From: Scenedesmus sp. ARA3 | Lineage: Eukaryota > Chlorophyta > Chlorophyceae > Sphaeropleales > Scenedesmaceae | Assembly: GCA_004335835.1 (NCBI GenBank) | Contig: RWJK01001792.1 | Span: 55,953-110,666 of the forward strand | Length of the DNA stretch: 54,714 nucleotides | Direction: 5' to 3' | Shown: one piece after another, positions 39,744-49,751 of the stretch | Layout: each line of letters starts with the position of its first letter | How positions within the stretch are numbered: position 1 is the stretch's first letter | Position numbers and translations under genes: made by a program | Notes under the pieces: model-generated | What the model was told of the DNA's origin: nothing | The model's input: only the letters and a program-made list of their open reading frames with translations | The model's database searches: none

Positions 39744-42700
39744 ATGTCTTTGACAAGCGGGCTCCGACGTGAGAAACGAGCGATCCGCAGGTCAGTCATT
39801 GTTTGCGCTCTAGGAGATGCCGTACTGAGCCCTCAGAAGCTACTCGGGCAAACTGCACAGCCCTTCGCACCTGTACAGCAGCAGAGACGGTGTACAGACA
39901 GCACCATGTTGGGCCAAGTCATTAAGGCGACATACAGGCGCATACACGGCAGTCAGGCAGCGCATTACACCAAGTAAACTCAATGGTGATGATGTGTTCG
40001 TGATGCTGTCGCTGGGGCATCGATGTGATAAGCATTGTTTGTGCCTGCAGGCTGCAAAAGCCTGGGCTGCTGTTAGGTCTTGGTGGGCTGGCAGCAGCAG
40101 GACTTGCGCTGCAAGTGTCAGCAGGTGACTGCTAATGAACATAACTTGCAGTCAGCCGCAATTGATCATCCATGCAGATCCAGATAGCTTGAGCCAGATG
40201 GCTGTGATTGCCTGTTGATACCCCTGCACACCCAGGACACATGCTTTCCTTGCATGCTGCCAACACGCACATTGTATCAAGCTCACATTTCAATGCATTC
40301 CACATAAGATCCTGTACCACCAGGTGCACCAGCTTTCACAGCAATGCATCAAAAGCAAGCCAACAACAGCTCAAACAAACCCTTGTGCCTCTGCAGATGC
40401 CCCCGACAGTGCTGATGATGGTCAGCTGCCAACAGACGAGCTGGCATGCCGCATCGACGCAGCAGCACCGCGCCGCCCCACCGTGCTTGTCGCCTGCGGC
40501 AGCTTCAACCCGCCCACCATCATGCACCTGCGCATGTTTGACCTGGCCACGGCAGCACTTGCACAGGTAGGCACATTGATCAAGTCAAGGATACGCTAAT
40601 TGGCTAGCACTGGTGTTCCTGACACATTGCCTGTTGCTTTCCTATTGCTTGAGAAGCTGCCCCCAGCAGGGATTAAGGTACAGGCACCTGCGCATGTTCG
40701 ACCTGGCCACAGCAGCGCTGGCACAGGCACAACTTTCTAAGTGTGTATGCTGGCTGGCTGAGCGCTGGTATGTTAGTTACAGTGCCTGTTGCTGTCTTGG
40801 TGCTTGAAATGCTTCCCCCAGCAGGGTTATGTCACATGCACCCACACATGTTTGACCTGGCCACGGCAGCGCTGGCACAGGTGAACACACCAGACACACC
40901 AGCTGGCTAGCACAGATGCTCCACATGCAGTGCCTTGTGAACCTGCGTATGCAAACATGTGTTTGACCTGGCCACGGCAGCGCTGGCACAGGTAGACACA
41001 TTGAACACGCTAGCTGGGTAGCGGTTGAGTTCTACATAAACTGACCTGTTGCTGTCCTATTGCTTGAGATGCTGCCCCAGCAGGGATGAGTCACATGCAT
41101 TGCTGTAGCTGCTGCCCGGGAGCGCACACCATGTTTCCTTGCTAAATGACTTGAGTAGATCATGCGTATGCGCAGGCAGGGAAGCAGTCAGCACAAGGGC
41201 GCATTTGATGCAAGCATTACTGCGTGCGCCCACCTATGTAGGGCGTACAGCTCTGCTTCTGCCCAGGCATCCAGCAATGGAACTGCACAACGCAGCATTG
41301 CAGCAACATACCAGTGCAGACATGCAAGGACTCGCCTCGCGGGTCCTCGCGCTGTCATGACCTTTCCAGCCCTTTTGCTCCCGTCCTGCACTGCTTCCAT
41401 CCTGATCCCACTGCTGCTGCAGCGCGGCTATGATGTTTGGGGCTGCTACATGTCGCCTGTCGCTGATGCATACGGCAAGAAGGGCATGTGCGGGTGCATT
41501 TTACAACGCCATCACTGCCTGCACTGCTGTTGCTGTCCAGCAATCAGAAATTGCACAACACAACATTGCAACACCACGCAAGCTGAAACATGCAAACTTC
41601 CACCTCCCAACTCGCAGCTCTGCCGCCACCTCCTAACCCCCTGCTGCTTTGTCATCCTGTGCTGCTTCAATCTTGATGCCACTGCTGCTGCAGCGCGGCT
41701 ATGACGTCTGGGGCTGCTACATGTCGCCTGTTGCTGATGCATACGGCAAGAAGGGCCTGGCGCCAGTGCAGCAGCGGCTGCAGATGTGCCGGCTGGCAGC
41801 AGCAGACACATCAAACGTGATGGTGGACAGCTGGGAGGCGACACAGCCAGGCTACACACGCACGATCCAGGTGCGACTGTATCACCCCGCCGGTTGTCCA
41901 CCAGTGGGCCATTGCACGATGCCAATCAAGCATACACTGGCATGTGCCAGTTATTGTGAGGGCTTGCGAGCTGCATGATTGGCGGGTTCGCGTCTGTCGC
42001 CAGTCGACGGTATGTAACTGTTGCAAGTGCACCTGCCGCACAACTGCCTGCATGCACGCTCATCTACCTGCCTGCTTGCCTGCCCACCCACCCGCCTGCA
42101 GGTGCTGCGGCATGTGTCGGATGCGCTGGCAAGCTGGATGCAGCAGAACAGCCACTGCAGCCACGCCAGCCAAGCACATGCTGCTAGGCTGGCAGCAGCA
42201 GCAGCAGCATCAAGAGGAAGCAGTGCACCGCCAAGCAGCAGCACCAGCAAAGCACCAAAGCAGCCGGTCGCCACAGGCAACGACAGCAGCAGCAGCACCC
42301 CTGCCGCTGCAGCCACACCTGCAGCAGCAGCAGCAGCAGCAGCAGCACCGCTGCCGCGGGTGATGCTGCTGTGTGGAGCTGACTTGCTGGCCACTATAGC
42401 CGAGCCGGGGTTGTGGGTTGAGCCTGACGTCATTTTGAGGGACCACGGCATCGTGTGCATCTGCAGGCAGGGCACTGATGTTGAACAGCTGCTGCAGCAG
42501 CCAGGCAGCCTGCTGCATCAGTACAGGTGGGCTGGGTTATGGCGCCTGAGATGTGTTTGAAGGATGGTGTGCCAAATGTGCAGTTCATATGCAGAAGTCC
42601 TGCATTGATGCAGCGCCTTAGCATGCTTGGTGACTGGAGGCAGCCTGCTGCAGCTGTACAGGTGGGCTGGATTCCATGGTAGCTGAGGGATTCTCAATCA

Positions 42701-43042
42701 CATCACATGCATGCTGTTGTAGTGACTGCTGCCTCATCACTGGCCAGGCACAACAGCGTCCTTGTGGAGGAGCCGGTGCCCAATGCTGTGAGCTGCAGCA
42801 CAGCGGTGCAAGCGATTAAATTCAACTGCTCATGCATTGTTTGTTTGCTGTCGTGCAGGGACAACGTCATCATTGTGGAGGAGCCAGTGCCCAACAATGT
42901 AAGCAGCACAGCGGTGCGGCGGCTGCTGGCGCAGCAGCAGCCGGTGCGCTACCTGGTGCCAGATGCTGTCATTGCGTACATCAAGCAGCACCACCTCTAC
43001 CAGCAGCAGCAGCAGCAGCAGCAGCGGGCGCAGGGGAAGTAG
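39744..43042 (+). CDS. Nicotinate/nicotinamide mononucleotide adenylyltransferase
   Basis: NMNAT joins NMN or NaMN to AMP from ATP, the shared last adenylation step of NAD synthesis. Six exons give 358 aa: 39744-39790, 40051-40124, 40397-40566, 41694-41870, 42102-42526, 42859-43042. Visible are the nucleotide-binding start VACGSFNPPTIMHLRMFDLA with the (H/T)xxH-type site, YMSPVADAYGKKGL, MVDSWEATQ, MLLCGADLLATIAEPGLWVE, and the C-terminal VSSTAVRRLL (the ISSTxxR motif). About 65 Ala/Ser-rich residues interrupt the middle. Exons 1-2 add a basic start and a hydrophobic stretch (GLLLGLGGLAAAGLALQ), which could be a membrane anchor or targeting signal. Copies of exon edges 3, 4, 5 and 6 lie in the introns. 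Confidence 0.93.
40680..41000 (+). repeat. Three partial copies of NMNAT exon 3, 3' end plus donor
   Basis: The exon 3 end (HLRMFDLATAALAQ then gtaggc, donor 40567) recurs at about 40685-40730 (following base g-c instead of g-t), 40840-40885 (gtgaac) and 40957-40995 (gtagac). Confidence 0.93.
41400..41500 (+). repeat. Long partial copy of NMNAT exon 4, 5' end
   Basis: Acceptor ctgctgctgcag at 41422, then RGYDVWGCYMSPVADAYGKK before it diverges; 271 bp upstream of the intact exon at 41694. A copy of about 75 coding bases that differs by only a few bases implies a recent duplication. Confidence 0.93.
42635..42670 (+). repeat. Partial copy of NMNAT exon 5, 3' end plus donor
   Basis: The block ggcagcctgctgcagctgtacag then gtgggctgg repeats the exon 5 end (donor 42527) about 135 bp downstream. 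Confidence 0.85.
42755..42820 (+). repeat. Partial copy of NMNAT exon 6, 5' part
   Basis: The block gtggaggagccggtgcccaa...agcacagcggtgc precedes the intact exon 6 (42859), with an insertion inside the VSSTAV motif coding. Confidence 0.85.
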
Positions 43043-43574
43043 AGGAGCCTGCAAGCTTGCTGTTTGTTTGTGCATGTTGCAGTGCCTGACAGTCGTGTTG
43101 TCAGGCAGCAGTCATATAGCCACCGTGCCGCCACCACCACCAGCGGCAGTGTTGATAGAGTTGCTGCCAAGTACTATTGCACTTCACATCGTGGTTGCAG
43201 CGCCTTCTGTGTCGCGCCTACATGTTTTGGGTCAGTGTCCACACTCTGTGACATGTCACACTGTACAGAGCAGCAGGCGCCTTGCTGTTGGAGCAGTGTG
43301 TTTCGCTTTGTTTTGGGCTGTGTGCGTAGAACATCACTTTCCATGTGTATACAAATTTGCGGCTACGCATGATGGACACCTGCCGCTGCTCATTGCCTGG
43401 TAGTCTTCCTTGTGCATTGGCGGAGTTGTTCAACAGGAAGTTCTTTCTGTTTGGTTGCTGCACTGCCAGTGAGGGGATTGCCTAACCACATTGGGCTGGT
43501 TCCTGGATTGTGTGTTGTTATCTTTTCCTTGACTAGGTTCTGAGCTCCACACGTCACACAGAGAGAACCAAACT
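43043..43574. other. NMNAT 3' region
   Basis: No gene was recognised and no TGTAA was found, so the NMNAT transcript may extend farther right, possibly across the MYND piece to the TGTAA at 44012. Confidence 0.45.
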
Positions 43575-43868
43575 GTGCTTGCAGCTGCTGTGCTGCAGCA
43601 GCTGGCTGCCGCCCTGCAAGCACCTGCTGCTGCTGGCCTGCCTGGATCCTTCATGGCGCTGGAAAGCAGCGTGGTGACGCAGCTGGCTGGGGCCTGGTGC
43701 TGTGCGTATGACAGCTGCAGCAACATGGCAGGCATGAGTGACAAGCAGCTGGTGGGCGGCGTGAAATGTGTGTGTGGGCGCTGCAGGGTGGCTAGATTCT
43801 GCAGTAGGGAGTGCTTGGAGGCGGCGTGGCCGCAGCATAGGCCTGTGTGCAAGCGGCTGCGCAGCTGA
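43575..43868 (+). CDS. Isolated MYND zinc-finger coding piece
   Basis: MYND fingers bind two zinc ions and mediate protein contacts. The frame reads GSFMALESSVVTQL, then WCCAYDSCSNMAGMSD, KCVCGRCRVARFCSRECLEA and WPQHRPVCKRL, a complete finger with C-x4-C spacing like the minus-strand gene at 44936. The frame opens without an upstream ATG; the only ATG before the finger is at about 43653. It may be a last exon whose first part I cannot find, a duplicated fragment of the neighbouring MYND gene, or sequence inside the NMNAT 3' UTR. TGTAA follows at 44012, 144 bases past the stop. Confidence 0.55.
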   Translation: MLAAAVLQQLAAALQAPAAAGLPGSFMALESSVVTQLAGAWCCAYDSCSNMAGMSDKQLVGGVKCVCGRCRVARFCSRECLEAAWPQHRPVCKRLRS

Positions 43869-44011
43869 ACTTGGCAGCTGGCAGAACGTGCACAGTCACG
43901 TGCTATGAGTGCATCTAAGGAAGCGTGACGTAGTTGACTGAGTATCTGTTGCTGGTTTACGGGTGTTGTCGCGCAGTACGGTGATGCACGGCGTTCTGAG
44001 TGTTGTGTGAC

Positions 44012-44016
44012 TGTAA
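44012..44016 (+). terminator. TGTAA poly(A) signal, plus strand
   Basis: Lies 144 bases after the stop of the MYND piece at 43868. Confidence 0.55.
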
Positions 44017-44027
44017 CAATCAAGGAC

Positions 44028-44032
44028 TTACA
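44028..44032 (-). terminator. TGTAA poly(A) signal, minus strand
   Basis: TTACA on the plus strand. It would give the minus-strand MYND gene a 3' UTR of about 900 bases, ending 12 bases from the opposing signal. Confidence 0.4.
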
Positions 44033-44434
44033 CGACAGCGTGAACTTTGCATGCATCTGTTCGCTGTAGTTGAGGACTCTGGACCAGCATAATGGTGTAA
44101 GTGCGGATCTCCAAATGCCAGGATGCCGATGAGGCTTTCCAGCAGGTACATCCTGCTGGTTCCTGTCCATCATTCTCGGATCATTGTAGGTGGGGTGCCG
44201 TTGCGCACCGCAGTAAGACGTCTCTGGATATAACATGAGAGATTTGGTGCTCAAAGGTGTGCAGTGTGTTTGTACGGTGCCCACTCTCCTTTTCTGGTCT
44301 CAGACCTGTGTTCAACCTGTTGTGGCTCATACCTGCGGAGCTTATGTGCCACAACGTGTTGGCACGTTATGGCACGTTCGTGCCGGGGCGTGGTTATGTC
44401 ACATATGGGGGGGTGCGCGGACGTAAACGGCACA

Positions 44435-44475
44435 GGGCAGCTCGGTGAAGTGCAGACGCGAGTTCGATTCCTGGG
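44435..44475 (+). other. tRNA-like fragment with A- and B-box-like motifs
   Basis: agctcggtga (from 44439) resembles the tRNA A box and gttcgattcc (44462-44471) matches the B box consensus. They are only about 14 bases apart and the T-stem does not pair, so this is not an intact tRNA. A tRNA-derived SINE remnant or chance are the options. Confidence 0.3.
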
Positions 44476-44935
44476 GTAAACGCTTTGCCATCCAAGATGG
44501 TGCCAGGACCCACATGTAACTTTCCTCTCATCATTGTTGTTAACCCAGGACACTTCCATACCACATGTATTGGCAATTCTGTATGCGGCAATGTACTGCA
44601 GGTTCCAATGGTAGGCCTATGCACTAAAGCCTCAAGCCCACAAAAAGGATCCAAATACGGCTTATGGGGTCGAGGAACACTCTACTCAAAGCATTGCCGT
44701 CGATGTATAATGAAGGTCGCTAGTGGTGCCCCATAACAGCTCAACCTCCAATGCTTGCATGCAAAGAAACCTTCAAAGAAAAGCCACCGCTGCTGTCAAG
44801 CACTGCTGTCACAGCAGTGGCACAGCCCACTCAGCTGTCAACGCTTCCAACAACTCGTATGATGCTCTCATTGCTATGATTTGGTAATAGGACGATGATA
44901 CCTTAGACATCACCTTGTTCTTGGTAAGAACACAG

Positions 44936-47900
44936 CTACTTTGCCGCCCTCAGCCGCAGGCACACCGGCTTGTGGTGCTTCGGCCACATCTTGACCTGGC
45001 AGCCCTTGCTGCAGTACCGCGCAACGCCGCAGCCGCTGCAGATGCAGCTCTTGCCCGCCACCAGCTGCCACTCACTGAGCTTGGCCATGTTGAAGCAGTC
45101 GGGGTTGCCGCAGAAGATGCGCACAGGGAACTCATCAACCACAGCAGTTGCCAGCTCCTGCAGCTGCTGCCAGCAGGCCTGCAGCTGCTTCTCCATGCTG
45201 GTGAACTTCACTGACGTGCTGCTGGCATTGTTGCAGACAAACGCCTGCAGCTGGTCTGCAGCTCTAGTGCCTTGGCAGTAACTTGGGCACGCATCGACAG
45301 CTGCTTTGCTGCTGCTTGCTGCTGCCCAGTGCCGCCAGACAGGCTGCTGCCTGCAGCAGCCTGCAGCTGCTCCCTCAGCCAGCGCACGGTGCACACAGCA
45401 CTGTGCAGCAGCAGCACCAGTGGTGAGGTGTGCACAGGGAATTGAAGCAGCAAGCCACCCTGCGCTGCACCATGGCGCTGATCCAGCAAAAGTGCCTTTG
45501 CGCAGGGGCCCATCACACCTGACAAGCCTCCGCTAGAGCTGCGGTCTGCTGCAAGGGAGTACAGGGAACTGAATGCTGCTTTGATGACGGCCTGCCCTGG
45601 CTGCTGCAGCATCCAGGTGCCCAGGTGCAGCATGCACTTTGCAGCCAGGACAACCCAGTCTTTGGCTGGGTTTGCTGTGGATGCGCTGCTGCAGCTAGCG
45701 TTGCTGCTGACCCTGCTGGTGCTGCTTGTGCCGCAGTTGCTGTTGTTGCTGCCTTTCTTGCTCGCTGCTAGCAGAGCAGGCTTGTATTCAATCAGCATTG
45801 TTCCCAGCTTACAGCAGGCACCAGCTGCTGTTGCTACTGCTGCCAGTTCTGGCCACAGCTTGCCATCTGCTGGCTCCAGAGGAGCATCAAATGCTGCCCG
45901 TGGACCTTTTGCAGCTGCGAGCAGCTGCGCCAGCAGGGGTTGCTTGCTCAGCTGCTGCTGCTCCTGCTGCAGAACAGCAGATGCTGCCACACTCTTCACA
46001 CAAGTGGACACCAGTGACGCCATGCTGCGTGATAGCTGCCCCAGATCCTGCTCACTGCCGCTGGCTGCTGCTTTCAAAGCTGCATGAGCCTGCTGTGCAT
46101 TCTTGTTGTTGGGCGTCATGTGAGCATCCACAATTGCCTGAGCATCTTCAGCGCTGCCATCACAGGGGAAGGCGCCACTGAAAACCCCATGCACTGCTGA
46201 TAACAGCGTGCGAGCAAATGTTGCATGTGATGCTGCACTGCGTACAACATGCACGCTGCTGCTGCCAGCTGAGCTGTCTGCAGCCCCTGCCTGCTGAGCT
46301 GTAGCTCCGCTGAGGGTTGCAGGTGTCCTGTGCAGGCCGCCCCTGAGACACAGCTCCATCATAGCTGCCCCCAGCGCAGGCTGCTGCATCATCACTGCCA
46401 GGTTCTGCGGCCCGCCTGCGGCACCGAGTTGGAAGCAGCGGGAACAGCAGCAGCAGCAGCAGAGGTAAGAAATCCAGAACCGTGCTGTCCAGTGTCAATG
46501 AACAGCAACTGCTGCTGAAAATCGCATGCCCAGTCAACACAGCAACATGAGAATGTATTTGGCTTGCTGACGTACATATATTCCAGTGATATCGTTGTCA
46601 CGGATACAGTGGTCACAGCTGTACCGGTTGCCCCATTGTCATAAGGACCTCGGAAACACTCCTCAGCCTTCAGGCTGACCATATACAGAAGACAGCAGTT
46701 CAAACAGCGTGGTGAGCTGGCAAACCACCTGCACTCGCGTTTTGCTGTCCCCATAGCTGGGCTGCTGCAACAGCTGCTGCACTGCAGGTGCTGTGAACTG
46801 CATCAGCGCCTGCACAACCTGCACAGCAAATGCTGCTTCCAATCTAGCGATCCTGGTTGGCCCGATTTTAGCAGTAAGGCACAGCGTGAGATTGTGCGCA
46901 ACAGCTCACTCATATCCTCCAGAGGATAAGACAGAGCTGACAGCTCTGCTAGCGTCAGCAGTAGCGGCAACACAAGCTGCTTGGGCATGCCAAAGGCACA
47001 CTTGTCGCTGCAGCTCCAGCTGGCGTTGGTGGCGGTGCTCCTGCTGCTGCTGCTGCTGCTGGCCGTCCTGTCAGCACCGCCCCTGCACTTGCTGACATCA
47101 GCTGGCATGCGCGCCTCGTCTACATAGGAAGCTGAGGTGCTGCTGTGCTGCCGTGCTGCCATCCCCAGCGCCTTTTGCAGGGCTGTCACAGGTGCTGAAT
47201 CAGGGATTTTGAAGTACTTCAGCGCGCAGTCAAGCTGATTCTCCTGCAAGCCCAGTGCTTGCAGCAGCTGCTGGTGATGCGTAGGGCTCTGCACAGCTGC
47301 GCTTCTGCTAGGAGTGCTACTGCTGCTGCTGCCGCTGGCACGGCTGCTCACAGTGGTAGCAGGCACAGTTGTTGCTGACGGCAGGTTGCACTTGTAGACA
47401 GCTGTTGCTGCTACACTGGTGGCCAGCAGCAGCATCAGGTCTTCTGAGATCATGAAGTCCTTGAAGATGTCCTTGTAGGGCTCTGAGGTTATTGCAATGG
47501 CAAATGAGATGACTCCTGCAAACTTTGTGATCGCTTGCATGGCGGCTGTGTGCATGCCAGCCAGCTTGCTGGGCAGCTGGGTGCCTGTGCCGACTGTATG
47601 TGAGTAGCGCAGCACTGCTGCTGCCAATGAAGCAGCAGCAGGCAGCACGGCAGCAAAGGCCTTGGAGGTCAAAATTGGGCTGGGCCACATCAAGATGAGG
47701 GCCTGGGTGATGCACACCAGCGAGCTCGCCACCCCTATGACGCCTTCTAAGTGCTGCTGCGCCAGGTGCTGCTGCAGTGGCTGGGGCCTGCCCTGCTTCT
47801 GCTGCTCTTTGACCAGCTGGCTGCTTGCACGCTGGTCCTGCTTCAGCTGTGGCTGCTGCAGCGTGTTGAAGACTTCCGTGAACCTGGAGCATGTTCCTGC

Positions 47901-48480
47901 AAGTGCTGGCATGATGCCTGCAGCAGTGACACACATTTAGTAAGCACCCTTGTAAGCCCACGAATGACAACAACTAAGAGACACCTCAATCACTCCTGTT
48001 GTTGTATGGCTGGACAATGGTCAAGTGCAGCAGACAAGCACAGGCAGGTGGCAGCCTACCCTAGTGGTACTACTTGTAGCCAGTAATACGGATGTGCAGC
48101 TTGTATAATAGCATGCCCACACTAAGATACATGCAAGTAAAGCTGTAATGGTAGTTTCACGTTGAAGCACGCACCATGGGCTTGTACATCACATGCCATC
48201 TGCACCAGTCTCAGCTGCTGTGTGGCCCACACAAGACGGTCTTGTCTGGAGGCAGGCGACTAAGGTGCTGCTCCAGCTGCAGCGTAATTTCGAGATTGAC
48301 CTTTGCCAGATCTTTTGAAGATTCAATAAGCTTCTCGATGCTGACATGCTGAAGGCATGCGAGGGTCTTGCCGAAGGCAACCAGCATCACGCCCGTGCCG
48401 TCATCCAGCGAGTGCTTCTGTGACTCCGCCATAACCCTCAAGGACGCAGCCTTCACACCCAGAATTGTGGCGTACCTAAT
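44936..48480 (-). CDS. MYND-finger protein with long Ala/Leu-rich helical region
   Basis: I cannot name this gene; its C terminus is a clear MYND finger (FCGNPDCFNMAKLSEWQLVA, CICSGCGVARYCSKGC, HHKPVCLRLRAAK). Supported exons: 46910-47917 (GIMPALAGTCSRFTEVFNTL ... ALSYPLEDM), 46680-46832 (TFAVQVVQALMQFTAPAVQQ ... LSSVY), one from 46415 into the frame ending near 45280, and 44936-45255. Phases agree across 48175/47917, 46910/46832 and 46680/46415. At about 45255-45290 the frame must change: either a very short intron (about 40 nt) or an indel. The 5' end is unresolved; a frame at 48211-48480 (AESQKHSLDDGTGVMLVAFG) and one ending at 48175 (LVWATQQLRLVQMACDVQAH) both look coding but need a frame change between them. 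No exon-edge copies were seen here. Confidence 0.7.
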
Positions 48481-49179
48481 TGAATATCACTGCTTATACG
48501 AGGCTGTGTGGCCATGCAAGAATGGCTACCGCATCGGTGCTTAGGCTGTCTGTGCGAAGTTGAGGGCAAACGACGTGCACCATTTCAATGGTACAGCGGA
48601 CCCCTGAAAGCAGCTCACAACGCTCGCGAGGTATGATGGTGCCATCGTGCACCAACTGCATCTATAACTGCCATATGGAAAGTCAAACTGTGTTACTAAC
48701 AGGTCATGCTTGCGGGTTTAGCCAACGGACATCACACTGCTGTGCTATGCTTCAAAACTGCTAACGGTTCCGTAACGTTTGTGTTTGCAGATGCTGAGAA
48801 GTTTACGACTGCAGAATCGCGCTTAGACGGGTGCCACTGCTAAATTGCCACCACCAGGACTTGACAGGTGGCTGCTGAGCGACTGTGCATGTATAAAGCA
48901 AAAGCTACGCCTCAATGGAGACATCTTGTAAGCACAATGGAGCAGTGCACTCTCGTCTTGCCGCTCCAGTAGGCCGGATGAATTTGTTGCGTAGTCAGAT
49001 GGATTGACATGACAGCCGTCAACATAACAATTGCTCAACACAACAATACATATGCAACAACAGTCAGGTATCCCATTAGCAGCCCGTTTTTGTGCTCGAC
49101 TGCCCACATGCAAAATGCATTATCTCTGTCACCAACATCATATTGCCCTATATGACAGCACCACCGGCTGGGTGTTCTG
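48481..49179. other. Region between the MYND gene and the APE2-like gene
   Basis: Upstream of one minus-strand gene and downstream of another. Nothing further was recognised; an unrecognised first exon of the MYND gene may lie here. Confidence 0.4.
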
Positions 49180-49388
49180 TCAGCATTGTGGCTTGGCCAG
49201 GAAAGCATGCAGGCTTGCCTGCTTTTGTCCCTGTTGCTGCTGCTGCTGCTGCTGCTGCTTCTTGCTGCTGCCGCTGCTCTTCTTGCCAGCCTGCTTGCTT
49301 GGTGCTGCTCTGCCTTTGGCATCAGCTGATTTGCCGGCATCAGCAGCACGGCTGCTTTCAGGATGCTGTTGGCCCGCAGCACCACCAC

Positions 49389-49422
<34 letters not shown>

Positions 49423-49478
49423 TTGGGGTTCTTGGCTGGCAAGCTGCTGCTGCTGCCACTCGCCTCCAGTGTCTGACA

Positions 49479-49528
<50 letters not shown>

Positions 49529-49713
49529 ACAAGCTTTTGCTGGCGTGTATGCTGCTGACGTGCCTCCTGCTGCTGTGTTGTCTGTTGTATCTGTTCGTGC
49601 GTTCCCAATGCTGCGTCAGCGAGCCTTGCGCTCTTGGCACCCCTGCTTCCAACGCCCTCAGCAATGTAACCCGCTGGACTCCCATCCCTGCTGCTGGCAG
49701 CAGCAGATCCGTG

Positions 49714-49751
<38 letters not shown>

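Larger units (their letters stand above)
43869..44935. other. Convergent intergenic region with facing poly(A) motifs and a tRNA-like fragment
   Basis: TGTAA (44012) and TTACA (44028) face each other. A tRNA-like A/B-box fragment lies at about 44435-44475. The remainder is less CAG-rich than the rest of the window, and no gene was recognised. Confidence 0.5.

Noticed and set aside
43064..43403. Possible first exon for the plus-strand MYND piece
   Set aside because: The frame has no donor in the right phase that I could find and its translation is not protein-like.
44435..44475. Functional tRNA gene
   Set aside because: No anticodon arm, T-stem unpaired, boxes too close; kept only as a fragment.
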